Shown here one piece after another: positions 15,890-25,029 of a stretch of DNA of 64,000 nucleotides (within the stretch, counting starts at the first letter, position 1; each line of letters begins with the position of its first letter). The translations under genes were made by a program, and so were the position numbers. The notes below the pieces were generated by a model, which worked only from the letters and a program-made list of their open reading frames with translations, ran no database searches and was not told where the DNA came from. Origin of the DNA: Negadavirga shengliensis (GTDB lineage Bacteria; Bacteroidota; Bacteroidia; Cytophagales; Cyclobacteriaceae); contig NZ_JBHSJJ010000009.1 in the NCBI RefSeq assembly GCF_042652345.1, positions 62,001 to 126,000 of the forward strand, read 5' to 3'.

Positions 15890-16627
15890 ATGACCATAAA
15901 GGAAATATTAAATACTACCGGGCACAGGCCTTGGAAGCTCCCTGCAGAAAGATGGAAATATTATCAGGAATGGAACAATGCGGTATTTCTTCATTGGCAA
16001 GTCGCCTATGAAGAAATAAGAAAGTTTGTTCCCGACGACTTAGAAATTGATTTATTTGAGGGAAAACCTTGGGTATCATTGGTTGCATTTACAATGGAGA
16101 AAGTAAGACCAAGAAAATTACCTTCCTTTTCTCCCCTATCTGATTTTGACGAAATCAACATTCGCACCTATGTGAAGCACAACAATAAAACAGGAGTTTA
16201 CTTTTTGAGCATAGAAGGTGGTACCAAAATTTCCTGTCAATTGGCTAAGGCATTGTCTGCACTGCCCTACAGATACTCAAAAATAGAGAGACGGGAAAAT
16301 ATATATTACTCGGAAAACAAACAATCCAATGACAAACTGAAAATAATATACCAAGTCGGCAGGGAATTGAAAGAAAAGACAGAACTCGACAAATGGCTGC
16401 TAGAGAGATATGCCTTATTTCAAGATACGCAAGCTTCCATCAACGAATTTGAAATCCACCACGCTGAATGGCCTGCTTTTAAAATAGATTTGAAAGAAAT
16501 AAAAATTGAGTACCCAAAATTTAACGAATTACTGGACAACTCACCGGACAGAATTCACTATTCTACAGGTGTACAGGTAGTTGCCTGGGACAGGAAAAAA
16601 TATACAAAATTGGCGCATAAGCTGTAA
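15890..16627 (+). CDS. DUF2071 (YqjF-like) protein
   Basis: 245 residues with DUF2071 features: RPWKLPAERWKYYQEWNNAVFLHWQVAYEEIRKFVPDDLEIDLFEGKPWVSLVAF in the first third, and NIRTYVKHNNKTGVYFLSIEGG in the centre. This family is related to acetoacetate-decarboxylase-like folds but has no proven reaction, and I see no Schiff-base lysine motif that would prove one. No signal peptide. It stands alone 140 bases after the arginase-like gene and may have its own promoter. Confidence 0.88.
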   Translation: MTIKEILNTTGHRPWKLPAERWKYYQEWNNAVFLHWQVAYEEIRKFVPDDLEIDLFEGKPWVSLVAFTMEKVRPRKLPSFSPLSDFDEINIRTYVKHNNKTGVYFLSIEGGTKISCQLAKALSALPYRYSKIERRENIYYSENKQSNDKLKIIYQVGRELKEKTELDKWLLERYALFQDTQASINEFEIHHAEWPAFKIDLKEIKIEYPKFNELLDNSPDRIHYSTGVQVVAWDRKKYTKLAHKL

Positions 16628-16727
16628 CGCCGGACAGTCAAGACTGGCTATTGAGAATGTCTGTTTTTTGCAATTTGCCCTCTGTTTTACCAAGTATTTT
16701 TGTGGGCACAACCATAAAAAATATGCT

Positions 16728-16820
16728 ATGGACAAAGTGATTCTAATTTTGCCATGTCCCGATATAAAAAAGCAAGTGGAGTTCTACCGGCAATCAAAAA
16801 TAAGTACTCCGATATCCTAG
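16728..16820 (+). pseudogene. VOC-family gene remnant
   Basis: A 30-codon frame begins MDKVILILPCPDIKKQVEFYRQ, an unmistakable N-terminal module of a VOC (glyoxalase-like) protein, then diverges and stops at 16820. The usual length is about 120 residues. Reading one frame over gives ...LPAIKNKYSDILEQE and a stop near 16830, which could be the original C-terminal end joined by an internal deletion. The next gene is convergent and starts its 3' end at 16839, so no room remains for the missing part. Confidence 0.65.
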
Positions 16821-16838
16821 AGCAGGAATAGAATGGAA

Positions 16839-17636
16839 TCAATCTTTGACCGTCCACCTTATCGCATAATATTCACACGCCCCTTTGCCCACATTACGAA
16901 TCCCGTGAGGATCCATAGAACTGAGAAAAATAACCGATCCCGGTCCCAACCTATAGGGGGTGCCATTGATCATCTCTTCCACCTCCCCTTGCAAAACCAC
17001 AATTATTTCCTCATCTGGATGCACATGGGGATCGTGGCTTTTCTCACCTTCCAAAAGTGTGGTGATATGCATTTCCAGTTCATGCAAAGTTTGGGTAGCT
17101 GCTTCCATGACGTTTCTGCGGCCACCTTTGGGGTTTTCCTTATAATCCAGTTTTTGATAATCAAAAACCTGTATGCTTTTACCCGATGACCTTGGCCGGT
17201 ATTCTGAGAAAGTTTCTATTTTCCATTGGATAAGGAAAAAGGATGTTGGGGACTTCCCGGCATTGTAAATACTCAGCTTTTCTCCAGGATGTACCAAGGC
17301 AATGCTTCGCGCACTTAAGATCTGGTCCCCCTGCTGAGAACTCAAGCTTAAAGTACCGTTTTTCACAAGAATCAATTTTTCCGTGTCAGAGGCTATCTCC
17401 GTAATTTTCCTGTTATTTTCTGATTGAATGTCAATGACTTCAATTTCAAAATTCTGCAAAGTTTTGGTCGGCCAATTAAAGTAATGCCTGCGCTCTACCC
17501 CGCCACTTTTTTCCACTGGCATCATTTTCCATTCGTAAACAGAGGAGGGTAAGGGTTGAGGCTGGGCTATGGATTTCATATAACAGAAAAGTACAGGTAA
17601 GAACAGCAATTTTGGATTTATCATGTCCATTGTCAA
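16839..17636 (-). CDS. secreted bicupin protein
   Basis: 265 residues with a Sec signal (LLFLPVLFCYMKSIAQ) and two cupin domains. The first (about 55-140) has lost its metal ligands. The second keeps them: H204, H206 and E210 in HVHPDEE, and H244 in DPHGIRN. QGEVEEMINGTPYRLGPGSVIFLSS is typical. It probably acts in the periplasm as an isomerase or sugar-binding cupin; KdgF-like uronate conversion is possible but not shown. It follows the enolase-superfamily gene on the same strand (107-base gap), suggesting a shared substrate. Confidence 0.82.
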   Translation of the reverse strand: MTMDMINPKLLFLPVLFCYMKSIAQPQPLPSSVYEWKMMPVEKSGGVERRHYFNWPTKTLQNFEIEVIDIQSENNRKITEIASDTEKLILVKNGTLSLSSQQGDQILSARSIALVHPGEKLSIYNAGKSPTSFFLIQWKIETFSEYRPRSSGKSIQVFDYQKLDYKENPKGGRRNVMEAATQTLHELEMHITTLLEGEKSHDPHVHPDEEIIVVLQGEVEEMINGTPYRLGPGSVIFLSSMDPHGIRNVGKGACEYYAIRWTVKD

Positions 17637-17743
17637 TTAAACAGGATGAAGACCATCTTAAATATAGGAATTGTTTCCATGGCATCCCGGCTTAGAATTC
17701 CTGAGATTTTATGAAATAATTCCCATCACCTCCGGGCCGGTTC

Positions 17744-19039
17744 TCAGGCCCTTTTCACCACTTCACATTTTTTGAGATAATCAGGGTCTATGGTAACGCC
17801 CATTCCCGGGCCGGTAGGAACTTCAATTGTCCCGTCAGCCAATATTCTCAGTGAAGAGGTTTTGCATTCAATCGGCACATCCGTATAACCTTTGAATTCA
17901 ATATGAGGGCCTGAATTAGGAATCGCCGAAACAAAATGCATCATATAAATGAACCCAAAATCACCCGACAAATGGGGGGTGCATGTTTTGCCCATGGCAT
18001 GGGCCATCCGGGCCACTTGCATGGACCGCACCATTCCCCCGAAATAATACTGGTTGGGCTGCACGATTTCGAGGCCATCGTTGGCCAGCAACCAGCGAAA
18101 GCCATAAATACTGTGTTCCTGCTCCCCTCCTGCCACCGGAATGGACAGCGCGTCATTTACCATCTTTGTACCATGATGCCAGTAACAGGGTGTGGGTTCC
18201 TCGAAATACCTATAATCGTGTTCTTCCAGCAACTTACCCACACGTATCGCCTCATTCACGTCCTGGTAATAGCCATTGGCATCTGCATACAGAGGCATAT
18301 GGTCACCAAAAGTTTTCCTAATGAGCGGAATGATCTGCTCCGTTCTGCCGGGAGGGCCCTTCGCATCCAAATCATTGGTCATGAACATCAGCGCCCCGAC
18401 TTTTATTTTGACCGCCTGGGCACGGTGTTTTTCCACCTCCCTTTTGATAAGCTCCACCGATTCTTCCACCGGTCTCTCCCTGAATTCGGTGGCCTGATAG
18501 ACCGGAACGTGCGTATTGTGGATTTCGCCAATCAACTGGCCTGTGGGTTTCTTGGCAATATGTCCCATCATATCCAATATCGCAAACTCGATGGTGGCTA
18601 AGGGAATTCCAATCGGCAGAGGCTGGTACCGGTAATTCATGTTATAAATAAGTGCCTTTTCCACGATTTCATCCAGCCGCCTGGCATCCAACCCAGCAAA
18701 CATGTTTTGCAGGTGATTGACAAAAACGGGATAAAAGGTGTTCATCATGTCGTGGGCAACTGAAACGCCTTCTGCGCCATCCTTAGATCGCACGCGGCAT
18801 AAAAATTTTCTTCCATGGCGCAGTAATTCCACAGATTCGATAATAACGGGGTGGGTAAACAGCTCCTTTTTGAAAACAGGTCGGCGGAGCACTTCATCCA
18901 GTTGGGCGTATTTGGGGTTTTGGGATTCCAGACAGGCGTCCGAATGGTCCATCCTGTGCTTTCCGTATCCTGGCATGGCCACAGCCATTCCACTTACCAG
19001 TGCCGTTGAAAGAAATTTACGTCGATTGCTTTTCATCAT
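17744..19039 (-). CDS. exported enolase-superfamily enzyme (mandelate racemase/MLE type)
   Basis: 431 residues. The N-terminus has a Tat-like signal (NRRKFLSTALVSGMAVAMPG). Enolase-superfamily residues are in place: K211-x-K213 (VKIKVG), metal ligands D253 (YADANGYY), E280/E281 (YFEEPTP) and E306 (GGEQEH), and base H356 (CTPHLSGDFG) with E381. In mandelate racemase the His partners an Asp on the preceding strand; here that strand reads IVQPNQYYFGG, with Asn329 in about that place, so the dyad may be altered. Superfamily members dehydrate or epimerise sugar acids. An exported copy beside a secreted cupin suggests periplasmic sugar-acid chemistry; the substrate is unknown. Confidence 0.88.
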   Translation of the reverse strand: MMKSNRRKFLSTALVSGMAVAMPGYGKHRMDHSDACLESQNPKYAQLDEVLRRPVFKKELFTHPVIIESVELLRHGRKFLCRVRSKDGAEGVSVAHDMMNTFYPVFVNHLQNMFAGLDARRLDEIVEKALIYNMNYRYQPLPIGIPLATIEFAILDMMGHIAKKPTGQLIGEIHNTHVPVYQATEFRERPVEESVELIKREVEKHRAQAVKIKVGALMFMTNDLDAKGPPGRTEQIIPLIRKTFGDHMPLYADANGYYQDVNEAIRVGKLLEEHDYRYFEEPTPCYWHHGTKMVNDALSIPVAGGEQEHSIYGFRWLLANDGLEIVQPNQYYFGGMVRSMQVARMAHAMGKTCTPHLSGDFGFIYMMHFVSAIPNSGPHIEFKGYTDVPIECKTSSLRILADGTIEVPTGPGMGVTIDPDYLKKCEVVKRA

Positions 19040-19319
19040 TTTTACTTTATTGATTTCGGATTCGTTTTTTCAGCCCACACACCCGCATTTGTACACCTAT
19101 TTTTTAAATTTAAGATAAATATTTGGGTTTCACCCCTCAATTAATCCAGATTCTTCTCCCATTTTTAAAATATATATTTAAATTAGGTCCTGAGGTTTGA
19201 GGTACTATTATCTCCCCTGCACATTCCATAACTGAAAAATTACAGCCTCCGGCACCGAAGGGATTGCCTGTGAGACAATGCCGGCAACAGGGGACACCGT
19301 GAGGCTCCATCAAAGAACC

Positions 19320-20474
19320 ATGAAAAAAAATTATTTATTCAAATACAGGTGTTGGCTCATCATTCTTATATATCCTCTTTTACAAAACTGCCAATCGCCC
19401 GCAAATGGATCAAAGGCTGAAAGCCATTCCCTGCCCACATACTACGGAGCTGATGACTTCCCCACCATCAAAAAACATGACGCGCATGTACACCTCAGAA
19501 CGGATTTCGACACCCTGTTTATCCGTCAAGCAGAAGCCGATAATTTTTCTCTGCTCACCGTGAGTGTGTATACGGCCTCCGGAAGGCCACCGGAGGAGCA
19601 GGAAAAATTCTCCGTCAAGATGAAGGAAACCTTCCCCTCAAAAGTCTTCTATGGCACCGCTTTTTCTCTTGAAAATTTCGGGAAGCCTGATTGGGAGAAA
19701 CAGACAATCAATTATTTGAAAAGCTCTTTTGCCAAAGGAGCCATCGCTGTCAAGGTATGGAAAAACATCGGAATGGAGCACCGGGATGATGACGGCTCTT
19801 TTGTGATGATAGATGATCCGAGGTTTGATCCCATTTGGGATTTGCTTGAAGCAGAAAACATTACCCTTTTGGGGCATTTGGGTGAACCAAAAAACACCTG
19901 GCTGCCCTTGGAAGAAATGACGGTCCAGGGTGACAGGGACTATTTTCGGGAAAACCCAAAATACCACATGTACCTTCACCCCGATTATCCTTCTTATGAT
20001 GAACTGATTGCCGCCAGGGACAGGTTGCTGGAAAAACGGCCCCGGCTCAGATTTGTAGGAGCTCATCTCGGCAGCCTGGAATACGACGTGGATGAACTGG
20101 CCAAACGGCTCGACAAATATCCCAACATGGCGGTGGACATGGCCGAAAGGATCTCTCACCTGCAACACCAGGCTGTTTCAGATTGGCAACGGGTACATAA
20201 TTTCCTGATCAAATACCAGGATAGGCTGATTTATGGGACGGATCTGCGGCGAGGGGCTTCAGACATTGTGGCCAAAGGATTGGAGCAACCATCTGAAATA
20301 GCCCAACATGCCCACGAGGTATGGCTGCGCCACTGGAAATTCTTTACTTCTGATGAAACCATGGAAGTGCCCAAAGTCAAGGGGCAATTCAAAGGAATGA
20401 AGCTGCCGAAGGAGGTCGTGGATAAAATCTACCGGACAAATGCCGAAAAATGGTATCCCGGATTGCTTCACTAA
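19320..20474 (+). CDS. amidohydrolase-family lipoprotein
   Basis: 384 residues from ATG 19320, chosen because it yields a clean lipoprotein signal (WLIILIYPLLQNC); an in-frame ATG at 19278 adds a non-signal tail. The TIM-barrel metal hydrolase motifs are visible: KKHDAHVHL (H-x-H), a metal-bridging Lys candidate in AVKVWKN, GHLGEP, FVGAHLGSLE and the final Asp in LIYGTDLRRG. This is the Amidohydro_2-like group, which includes lactonases and decarboxylases of sugar or aromatic acids. It is divergent from the enolase-superfamily gene, sharing a 280-base promoter region, and is followed 34 bases later by the GH109-like gene. Confidence 0.85.
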   Translation: MKKNYLFKYRCWLIILIYPLLQNCQSPANGSKAESHSLPTYYGADDFPTIKKHDAHVHLRTDFDTLFIRQAEADNFSLLTVSVYTASGRPPEEQEKFSVKMKETFPSKVFYGTAFSLENFGKPDWEKQTINYLKSSFAKGAIAVKVWKNIGMEHRDDDGSFVMIDDPRFDPIWDLLEAENITLLGHLGEPKNTWLPLEEMTVQGDRDYFRENPKYHMYLHPDYPSYDELIAARDRLLEKRPRLRFVGAHLGSLEYDVDELAKRLDKYPNMAVDMAERISHLQHQAVSDWQRVHNFLIKYQDRLIYGTDLRRGASDIVAKGLEQPSEIAQHAHEVWLRHWKFFTSDETMEVPKVKGQFKGMKLPKEVVDKIYRTNAEKWYPGLLH

Positions 20475-20508
20475 AAATACGCATATCGAAATTTAAAACC
20501 ATAGACTC

Positions 20509-21864
20509 ATGAATGACCCGAATCGAAGAAATTTCCTTAAACTTTCCACTGTCGCCGTGGGAGGTATGACTTTATCGGGAGGAATTTTACCGGCAAATGC
20601 GTTTGCCAAGTCCTCTTCCAGAAAACAAAATATCCGCCTGGGCTTTGTGGGAATAGGCGGGCGTGGATCCTACCATTTGGATACCGCCCTGGGTATAGAA
20701 GGGGTTGAAATCCCCGCTATTTGTGACATCAATCCCAAAAACCTTTACCGTGCCAAAAGATGGGTGGAAGAAGCAGGACAGCCCACACCCCGGCTATATG
20801 ACCGCGGGCCTACGGACTTTGCCCGTTTATGTGAGGAGGAAGAGCTGGATGCGGTCATCTGCTCCACGCCATGGGACACGCATGCCCCGGTATGCCTGGC
20901 TGCCATGAGAAATGGCAAACATGCCGCTTGCGAAGTACCGTTGGCCCAGACATTGGATGAAGGCTGGGAACTGGTGGAAACCTTCGAAAGCACCGGAAAA
21001 TGGGCCAGCATCGTGCTGGGAGGATTTGGGGACCTGACCTTGCTCAATATGGTAAGAAAAGGCCTTCTGGGGGATATTCTCCATGTGGAAAGCGGATATA
21101 TTCATGATTTAAGACTGGTCAAATTTGATCCTGAAAGAGAACCGTGGCGTCTTCAGCCCGCCGTGGACCGAAACGGCAACCTCTACCCTGACCACCCCAT
21201 GAGGAACATGATGCCGGCACTGGATATTAACCGTGGCGACCGGTTTGACTACCTGGTTTCTATGAGTACAAAATCCGTGATGCTCAATGAATATGCCAGG
21301 TCCCAATACGGAAACGACCACCCCTATGCTACCAAAAAAATGGCATTGGGCGATTATAATGCTTCCCTCATCCGTACGGTAAACGGCAAGATGGTCACCC
21401 TCAACCACGATACCCATACACCCCATCCCCGGGAAAGTTTCCGCATACAGGGCACGAAAGGGGTATATCTAAAGGAAAGAGACGGGCACCGGATTTATAT
21501 TGATGGGCGCAGCCCTGTGGACCATCAATGGGAACCAGCAGAAGAGTACCTGAAAGAATACGAGCATGAGATCATAAAAAATTATAATCCTCCGAAAAGG
21601 AAAGGTGGTGCCATCCGCGGACATGGCAGCGGTGGCATGACCCAGACTCCCATCAACTGGGACCGGCTTATCACGGCGCTCCGTGAAGACAAACAACCTG
21701 ACTGGGATGTCTATGATTCCGTGACCAGCGCCTCCATTATTCCCCTTAGTGAAGCATCTGTGGCAAACAAAAGCCGACCTGTTGACTTCCCTGATTTCAC
21801 CAAAGGAAAATGGAAAACCCGGCCACCGCTTTATACCGAATACAGTAGCATTCAAGTGAAATAA
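20509..21864 (+). CDS. GH109-like exported Gfo/Idh/MocA protein
   Basis: 451 residues with a Tat signal (RRNFLKLSTVAVGGMTLSGG). The Rossmann motif GFVGIGGRG is followed by AICDINP and ACEVPLA. The second half carries GH109 hallmarks: NLYPDHPM, INRGDRFDYLVSMS, NHDTHTPHPRESFRIQGTKG. GH109 enzymes use tightly bound NAD to hydrolyse alpha-N-acetylgalactosaminides through a transient 3-keto intermediate. The YPTHG-like stretch here is YPDHPMR, keeping the His but changing its surroundings, so substrate specificity may differ. It is cotranscribed with the upstream amidohydrolase. Family good, substrate uncertain. Confidence 0.85.
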   Translation: MNDPNRRNFLKLSTVAVGGMTLSGGILPANAFAKSSSRKQNIRLGFVGIGGRGSYHLDTALGIEGVEIPAICDINPKNLYRAKRWVEEAGQPTPRLYDRGPTDFARLCEEEELDAVICSTPWDTHAPVCLAAMRNGKHAACEVPLAQTLDEGWELVETFESTGKWASIVLGGFGDLTLLNMVRKGLLGDILHVESGYIHDLRLVKFDPEREPWRLQPAVDRNGNLYPDHPMRNMMPALDINRGDRFDYLVSMSTKSVMLNEYARSQYGNDHPYATKKMALGDYNASLIRTVNGKMVTLNHDTHTPHPRESFRIQGTKGVYLKERDGHRIYIDGRSPVDHQWEPAEEYLKEYEHEIIKNYNPPKRKGGAIRGHGSGGMTQTPINWDRLITALREDKQPDWDVYDSVTSASIIPLSEASVANKSRPVDFPDFTKGKWKTRPPLYTEYSSIQVK

Positions 21865-21920
21865 TATACGATTTTACTTCTTGGATACATCGGGCGAATG
21901 TCGTCCTACACGATCCGTTT

Positions 21921-21958
21921 TCCCGGGATTTGAATTCCAATCCGTTTGGATCCCGGGA
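21921..21958. terminator. possible terminator between convergent genes
   Basis: TCCCGGGA (21921-21928) and TCCCGGGA (21951-21958) are self-complementary arms extended by one base pair each side of a 20-base centre containing CCAA...TTGG. The element lies between the GH109-like gene and the convergent SRPBCC gene. No U-tract is present, so this call is weak. Confidence 0.3.
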
Positions 21959-22023
21959 CCCGGATCATACTGAGGTTGTTGGTCAGCAAGCAATTGAAAA
22001 GACTCTTGGTTTTATTTATCCCC

Positions 22024-22563
22024 TTATCTTTCCAATTGGGCTTTTAAATTGTTCAGTCCGGACTGTAAATCCTCCCCTATCATTTCTTCAAAATCCATAA
22101 AAAGCATCATGAAATTCATAGGATAATTCATATGTCCGCTAAAACCCCATTTTACAACAGTCTCATTTTCAGACAAGCTTTCAGTGGTCATATAGGCGGG
22201 TGAAGTGGCCTCAAACGGCTTGATAAATCGAAGCTCAAAATCAATCCTTTCTCCCTCAGTGATCCCCTTAATTTCCTGTTCACCGGTCCCTACCTCTCCG
22301 TTGTCGCTTTCCCACGCCGATACAAATCCCACGGTACCATCGGTACCCCTATATGTCTTCTTCATATCGGGATCCATTGTCGCCCATTTGCTGTAGGCGT
22401 CCTGGTTTTTGAGATATTTAATGTAGTCAAAAACCTCCTGTTTGGGTTTGTTGATAACAACCTCCCGTTCTACGGAGTAATCTTTTTTGACAAACAATGC
22501 GAGCACAAGGGGAATGGCAATGATGATGACTACCCCAATGAAGATTTTTTTTAAAATTCCCAT
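22024..22563 (-). CDS. membrane-anchored SRPBCC (polyketide-cyclase-like) protein
   Basis: 179 residues: one N-terminal membrane helix (IFIGVVIIIAIPLVLALFV) then an SRPBCC domain starting YSVEREVVINKPKQEVFDYIKYLKNQDAYSKWATMDPDMKKTYRG, with ETVVKWGFSGHMNYPMNFMMLFMDFEEMIGEDLQSGLNNLKAQLE at the end. These residues match the widespread Bacteroidota group of single-helix START proteins of unknown function. The gene is monocistronic and convergent with the GH109-like gene. Confidence 0.9.
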   Translation of the reverse strand: MGILKKIFIGVVIIIAIPLVLALFVKKDYSVEREVVINKPKQEVFDYIKYLKNQDAYSKWATMDPDMKKTYRGTDGTVGFVSAWESDNGEVGTGEQEIKGITEGERIDFELRFIKPFEATSPAYMTTESLSENETVVKWGFSGHMNYPMNFMMLFMDFEEMIGEDLQSGLNNLKAQLER

Positions 22564-22743
22564 TTGTAAGATGCGTTTAGTTTAGCAGGTAAGCAGACCA
22601 GAAGCTCATATATGGCTGCTTTCTGTACGGTTAAGGGTATATAAGGTACAAACAATCAGATAAATATCCTATAAAGACAGGTCATAAAATCAATAGCTGG
22701 GGGTTACCCCAAAAGGACGTCTTACCTATACAAGCGTAGCCTT

Positions 22744-24954
22744 TTAAATGTTCAACCAATAATTCAATTTCATCACAAAAGCCCTCTGCTTGGGCGCAAA
22801 GGAAGAAGGGAAGTAGTTGTCGGTGTATACCACAAAAAGATCGGAGACCGGTGCATACCGCCATTGGAAACGGGTGTTGATGTTGATGTTGTCTATTTGG
22901 TTATTGTATTGCATAAAGGTAGTCCAGAACAGGCTTTTGGTAAAGGTCAGGTCCACCCTTGGACCTATCAAAAACAAGTCTGCGTTTTGTTGAGGTTCGG
23001 CCAGCCGGATCCTGCTGTAACTGAAATTCATGGAAATGTTGGCCAAATACCCCAAGCGGCACTGGGCAGTTCCCGTAAACCGGGTCATGCTTCCGTTAAA
23101 GTAGTCCCCAACCTGCCCGGTTCCCAACACCGAAAAGACACCGCGTGGATCGGTTCTGAAATTAAAACTAAGGTAATTGTTCCTATACGCCGTGCCCTCT
23201 GCCAGTGGCTCACCCCCTGACCGGGTAGGGTCAAAAGGGAAAAACAGGTAAGTATACTGGTTATTGAAATTGACGGTGAGTTCCGCGAAACTATGCAGTT
23301 GTATCATGTATAAAAAAGTATGCAGCTCATCGGTCACACCCAGCCTGTCGTTCCAAAGCGTTTCTGAAATAAATCCCGGGCCATGGCGGTTGACCCACCT
23401 TGAATTGGGAAAAAATCTGTATCCCAGCTGAGGCGAAAAACGCTGGTAACCGGTCCGTGGCGTATACCCCATCAACGGGTTGTAATTTTCCCCCACATAG
23501 GAATAGGCCAGACCGGCAGACAGATGGATATCATCAAAAGCCAACTGGGCATGGGCTGTACCCGCATCGGACGGGGATCCTACCTCAAAAGTGCGGTGAT
23601 AAAAAAACTTGCCGTTCCATCGGTTATCCGCCGAGTACAGGTTATAATCCATTCCCGCCAGCCGGTGAAATTTCCCGTTATCCATCGCCATGCCTCCTTT
23701 TTCCATATCCATGGATTCCCGGTTGATCACCATCATACCAATGTTGGAACGGTTAAAAATTTTCCGCTGCAAAGCAGCTACAGAGAAGTTTTTTCCCGAA
23801 ATGCCCAGGTTAGGGTCATTGGCAGTTTGCATGTTCATGGCGCCTATCCTCCAATCGTCCGTCAACTTTCCGCTTAACCTGGCGCCATATAAGATGCGGT
23901 TCTGGACATTCTGTCCGGTATGTTCATCCCTGTCCACGCCTATCCTGCGGGAAAAGAACGGGCGGATCCTATCGGTACCAAAGTCCGCAAAAAGGTCTGC
24001 GTTTTCCAGAAAGAACTGTCTTCTTTCTGGAAAGAAAATCTCAAAACGGTCCAGGTTGGTCACTTGTTCATCCACCTCCACCTGTGAAAAATCCGGGTTT
24101 ACGGTAAGGTCCAGGTTCAAAGCCGGGCCTATCCCCACCTTGGCATCCCCTCCAAAGGAAGGCTTCACGGGCTCCCCAAACCCTTCCATAAAGTTGCGGG
24201 ATGTCCCCATAGCCATATATGGGATAAATGAAAGATTGCTGCCCACTTTTGGCAAGGGTTCCGGAAAATACAGTTTTCTGGAAAAAGCCATATTGGTCAC
24301 ATTGAAATTTCTGGGAATCGGTGTCCAGGTACTTTTTTCTGAGTATTCGCTGTCTATCCTATAGAAATTCACGTTCCAGGAAGTGCCGCCCTCTTTGTAC
24401 CTTAAAGTAGAAAAAGGAATGACCATTTCAACCACCCAATGGTCCTCATTGATCTTTGCAGCAGAATACCATTTGTTATCCCAGGCAAGGTTCAGATCGG
24501 TGGATATGAGCCCCCCATTGCCTATCATCGCTTCCCTTTGGACCCCGTAAGGATTCACACCAAAAACATATCCGTTGGTTTTATCATTAAAAGTATCAAA
24601 CACAAAACTGATCCCATCATTTTGATTGCCGCGATAATCCCGCCGTAAGGATGTGCTTACGTATTTATCCCTGGGGCCGGGGTTTAGCATGACCGCAGCG
24701 ATATACAGGAATTTATCATCATAGCCCACTTTCACCCTGGTTTGAGCTACTGCCAGGGAAGTGTCAGACGGAAAAGTCTGGTAAAAATCAGACACCCAGC
24801 CAGCTTCCTGCCAAATATCCTCATCCAGCACCCCATCAACCCGGATAGGATCGGAAATTTTTACCGCCACAATTCCGGGCAGTATTTCTTGCTGGGCTTG
24901 AGAATTAAGATGTAAACAAAGTAAAAATATCAAACAAATTATATTTCTTATCAT
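22744..24954 (-). CDS. DUF5916 protein with CBM9-like N-domain
   Basis: 736 residues from ATG 24954 (a GTG 21 bases upstream gives a worse signal). Sec signal IICLIFLLCLHLNSQAQ, then a CBM9-like beta-sandwich (IRVDGVLDEDIWQEAGWVSDFYQ, KVGYDDKFLYIAAVM, NDGISFVFDTFNDK), and a large C-terminal DUF5916 part with a run of alternating amphipathic strands and GARLSGKLTDDWRIG, ending in WLNI. The C-terminal part looks like an outer-membrane beta-barrel. The family is common in Bacteroidota and of unknown function; proposed roles in carbohydrate capture rest on the CBM9-like domain. It lies 75 bases downstream of no gene and is followed by the phosphodiesterase on its 5' side. Confidence 0.88.
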   Translation of the reverse strand: MIRNIICLIFLLCLHLNSQAQQEILPGIVAVKISDPIRVDGVLDEDIWQEAGWVSDFYQTFPSDTSLAVAQTRVKVGYDDKFLYIAAVMLNPGPRDKYVSTSLRRDYRGNQNDGISFVFDTFNDKTNGYVFGVNPYGVQREAMIGNGGLISTDLNLAWDNKWYSAAKINEDHWVVEMVIPFSTLRYKEGGTSWNVNFYRIDSEYSEKSTWTPIPRNFNVTNMAFSRKLYFPEPLPKVGSNLSFIPYMAMGTSRNFMEGFGEPVKPSFGGDAKVGIGPALNLDLTVNPDFSQVEVDEQVTNLDRFEIFFPERRQFFLENADLFADFGTDRIRPFFSRRIGVDRDEHTGQNVQNRILYGARLSGKLTDDWRIGAMNMQTANDPNLGISGKNFSVAALQRKIFNRSNIGMMVINRESMDMEKGGMAMDNGKFHRLAGMDYNLYSADNRWNGKFFYHRTFEVGSPSDAGTAHAQLAFDDIHLSAGLAYSYVGENYNPLMGYTPRTGYQRFSPQLGYRFFPNSRWVNRHGPGFISETLWNDRLGVTDELHTFLYMIQLHSFAELTVNFNNQYTYLFFPFDPTRSGGEPLAEGTAYRNNYLSFNFRTDPRGVFSVLGTGQVGDYFNGSMTRFTGTAQCRLGYLANISMNFSYSRIRLAEPQQNADLFLIGPRVDLTFTKSLFWTTFMQYNNQIDNININTRFQWRYAPVSDLFVVYTDNYFPSSFAPKQRAFVMKLNYWLNI

Positions 24955-25029
24955 ATGGTGATTGGGATGAGTCACTAAATTAACACCCCAACCACCAACA
25001 ATTATTCTGTTTTTATATAAATGGTCGCA

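Noticed and set aside
17936..18601. Plus-strand frame inside the enolase-superfamily gene
   Set aside because: The minus strand holds all enolase-superfamily catalytic residues here; the plus-strand peptide is rich in His and Cys without pattern.
22864..24364. Several plus-strand frames within the DUF5916 gene
   Set aside because: They are fragments in different frames opposite one continuous conserved coding sequence.
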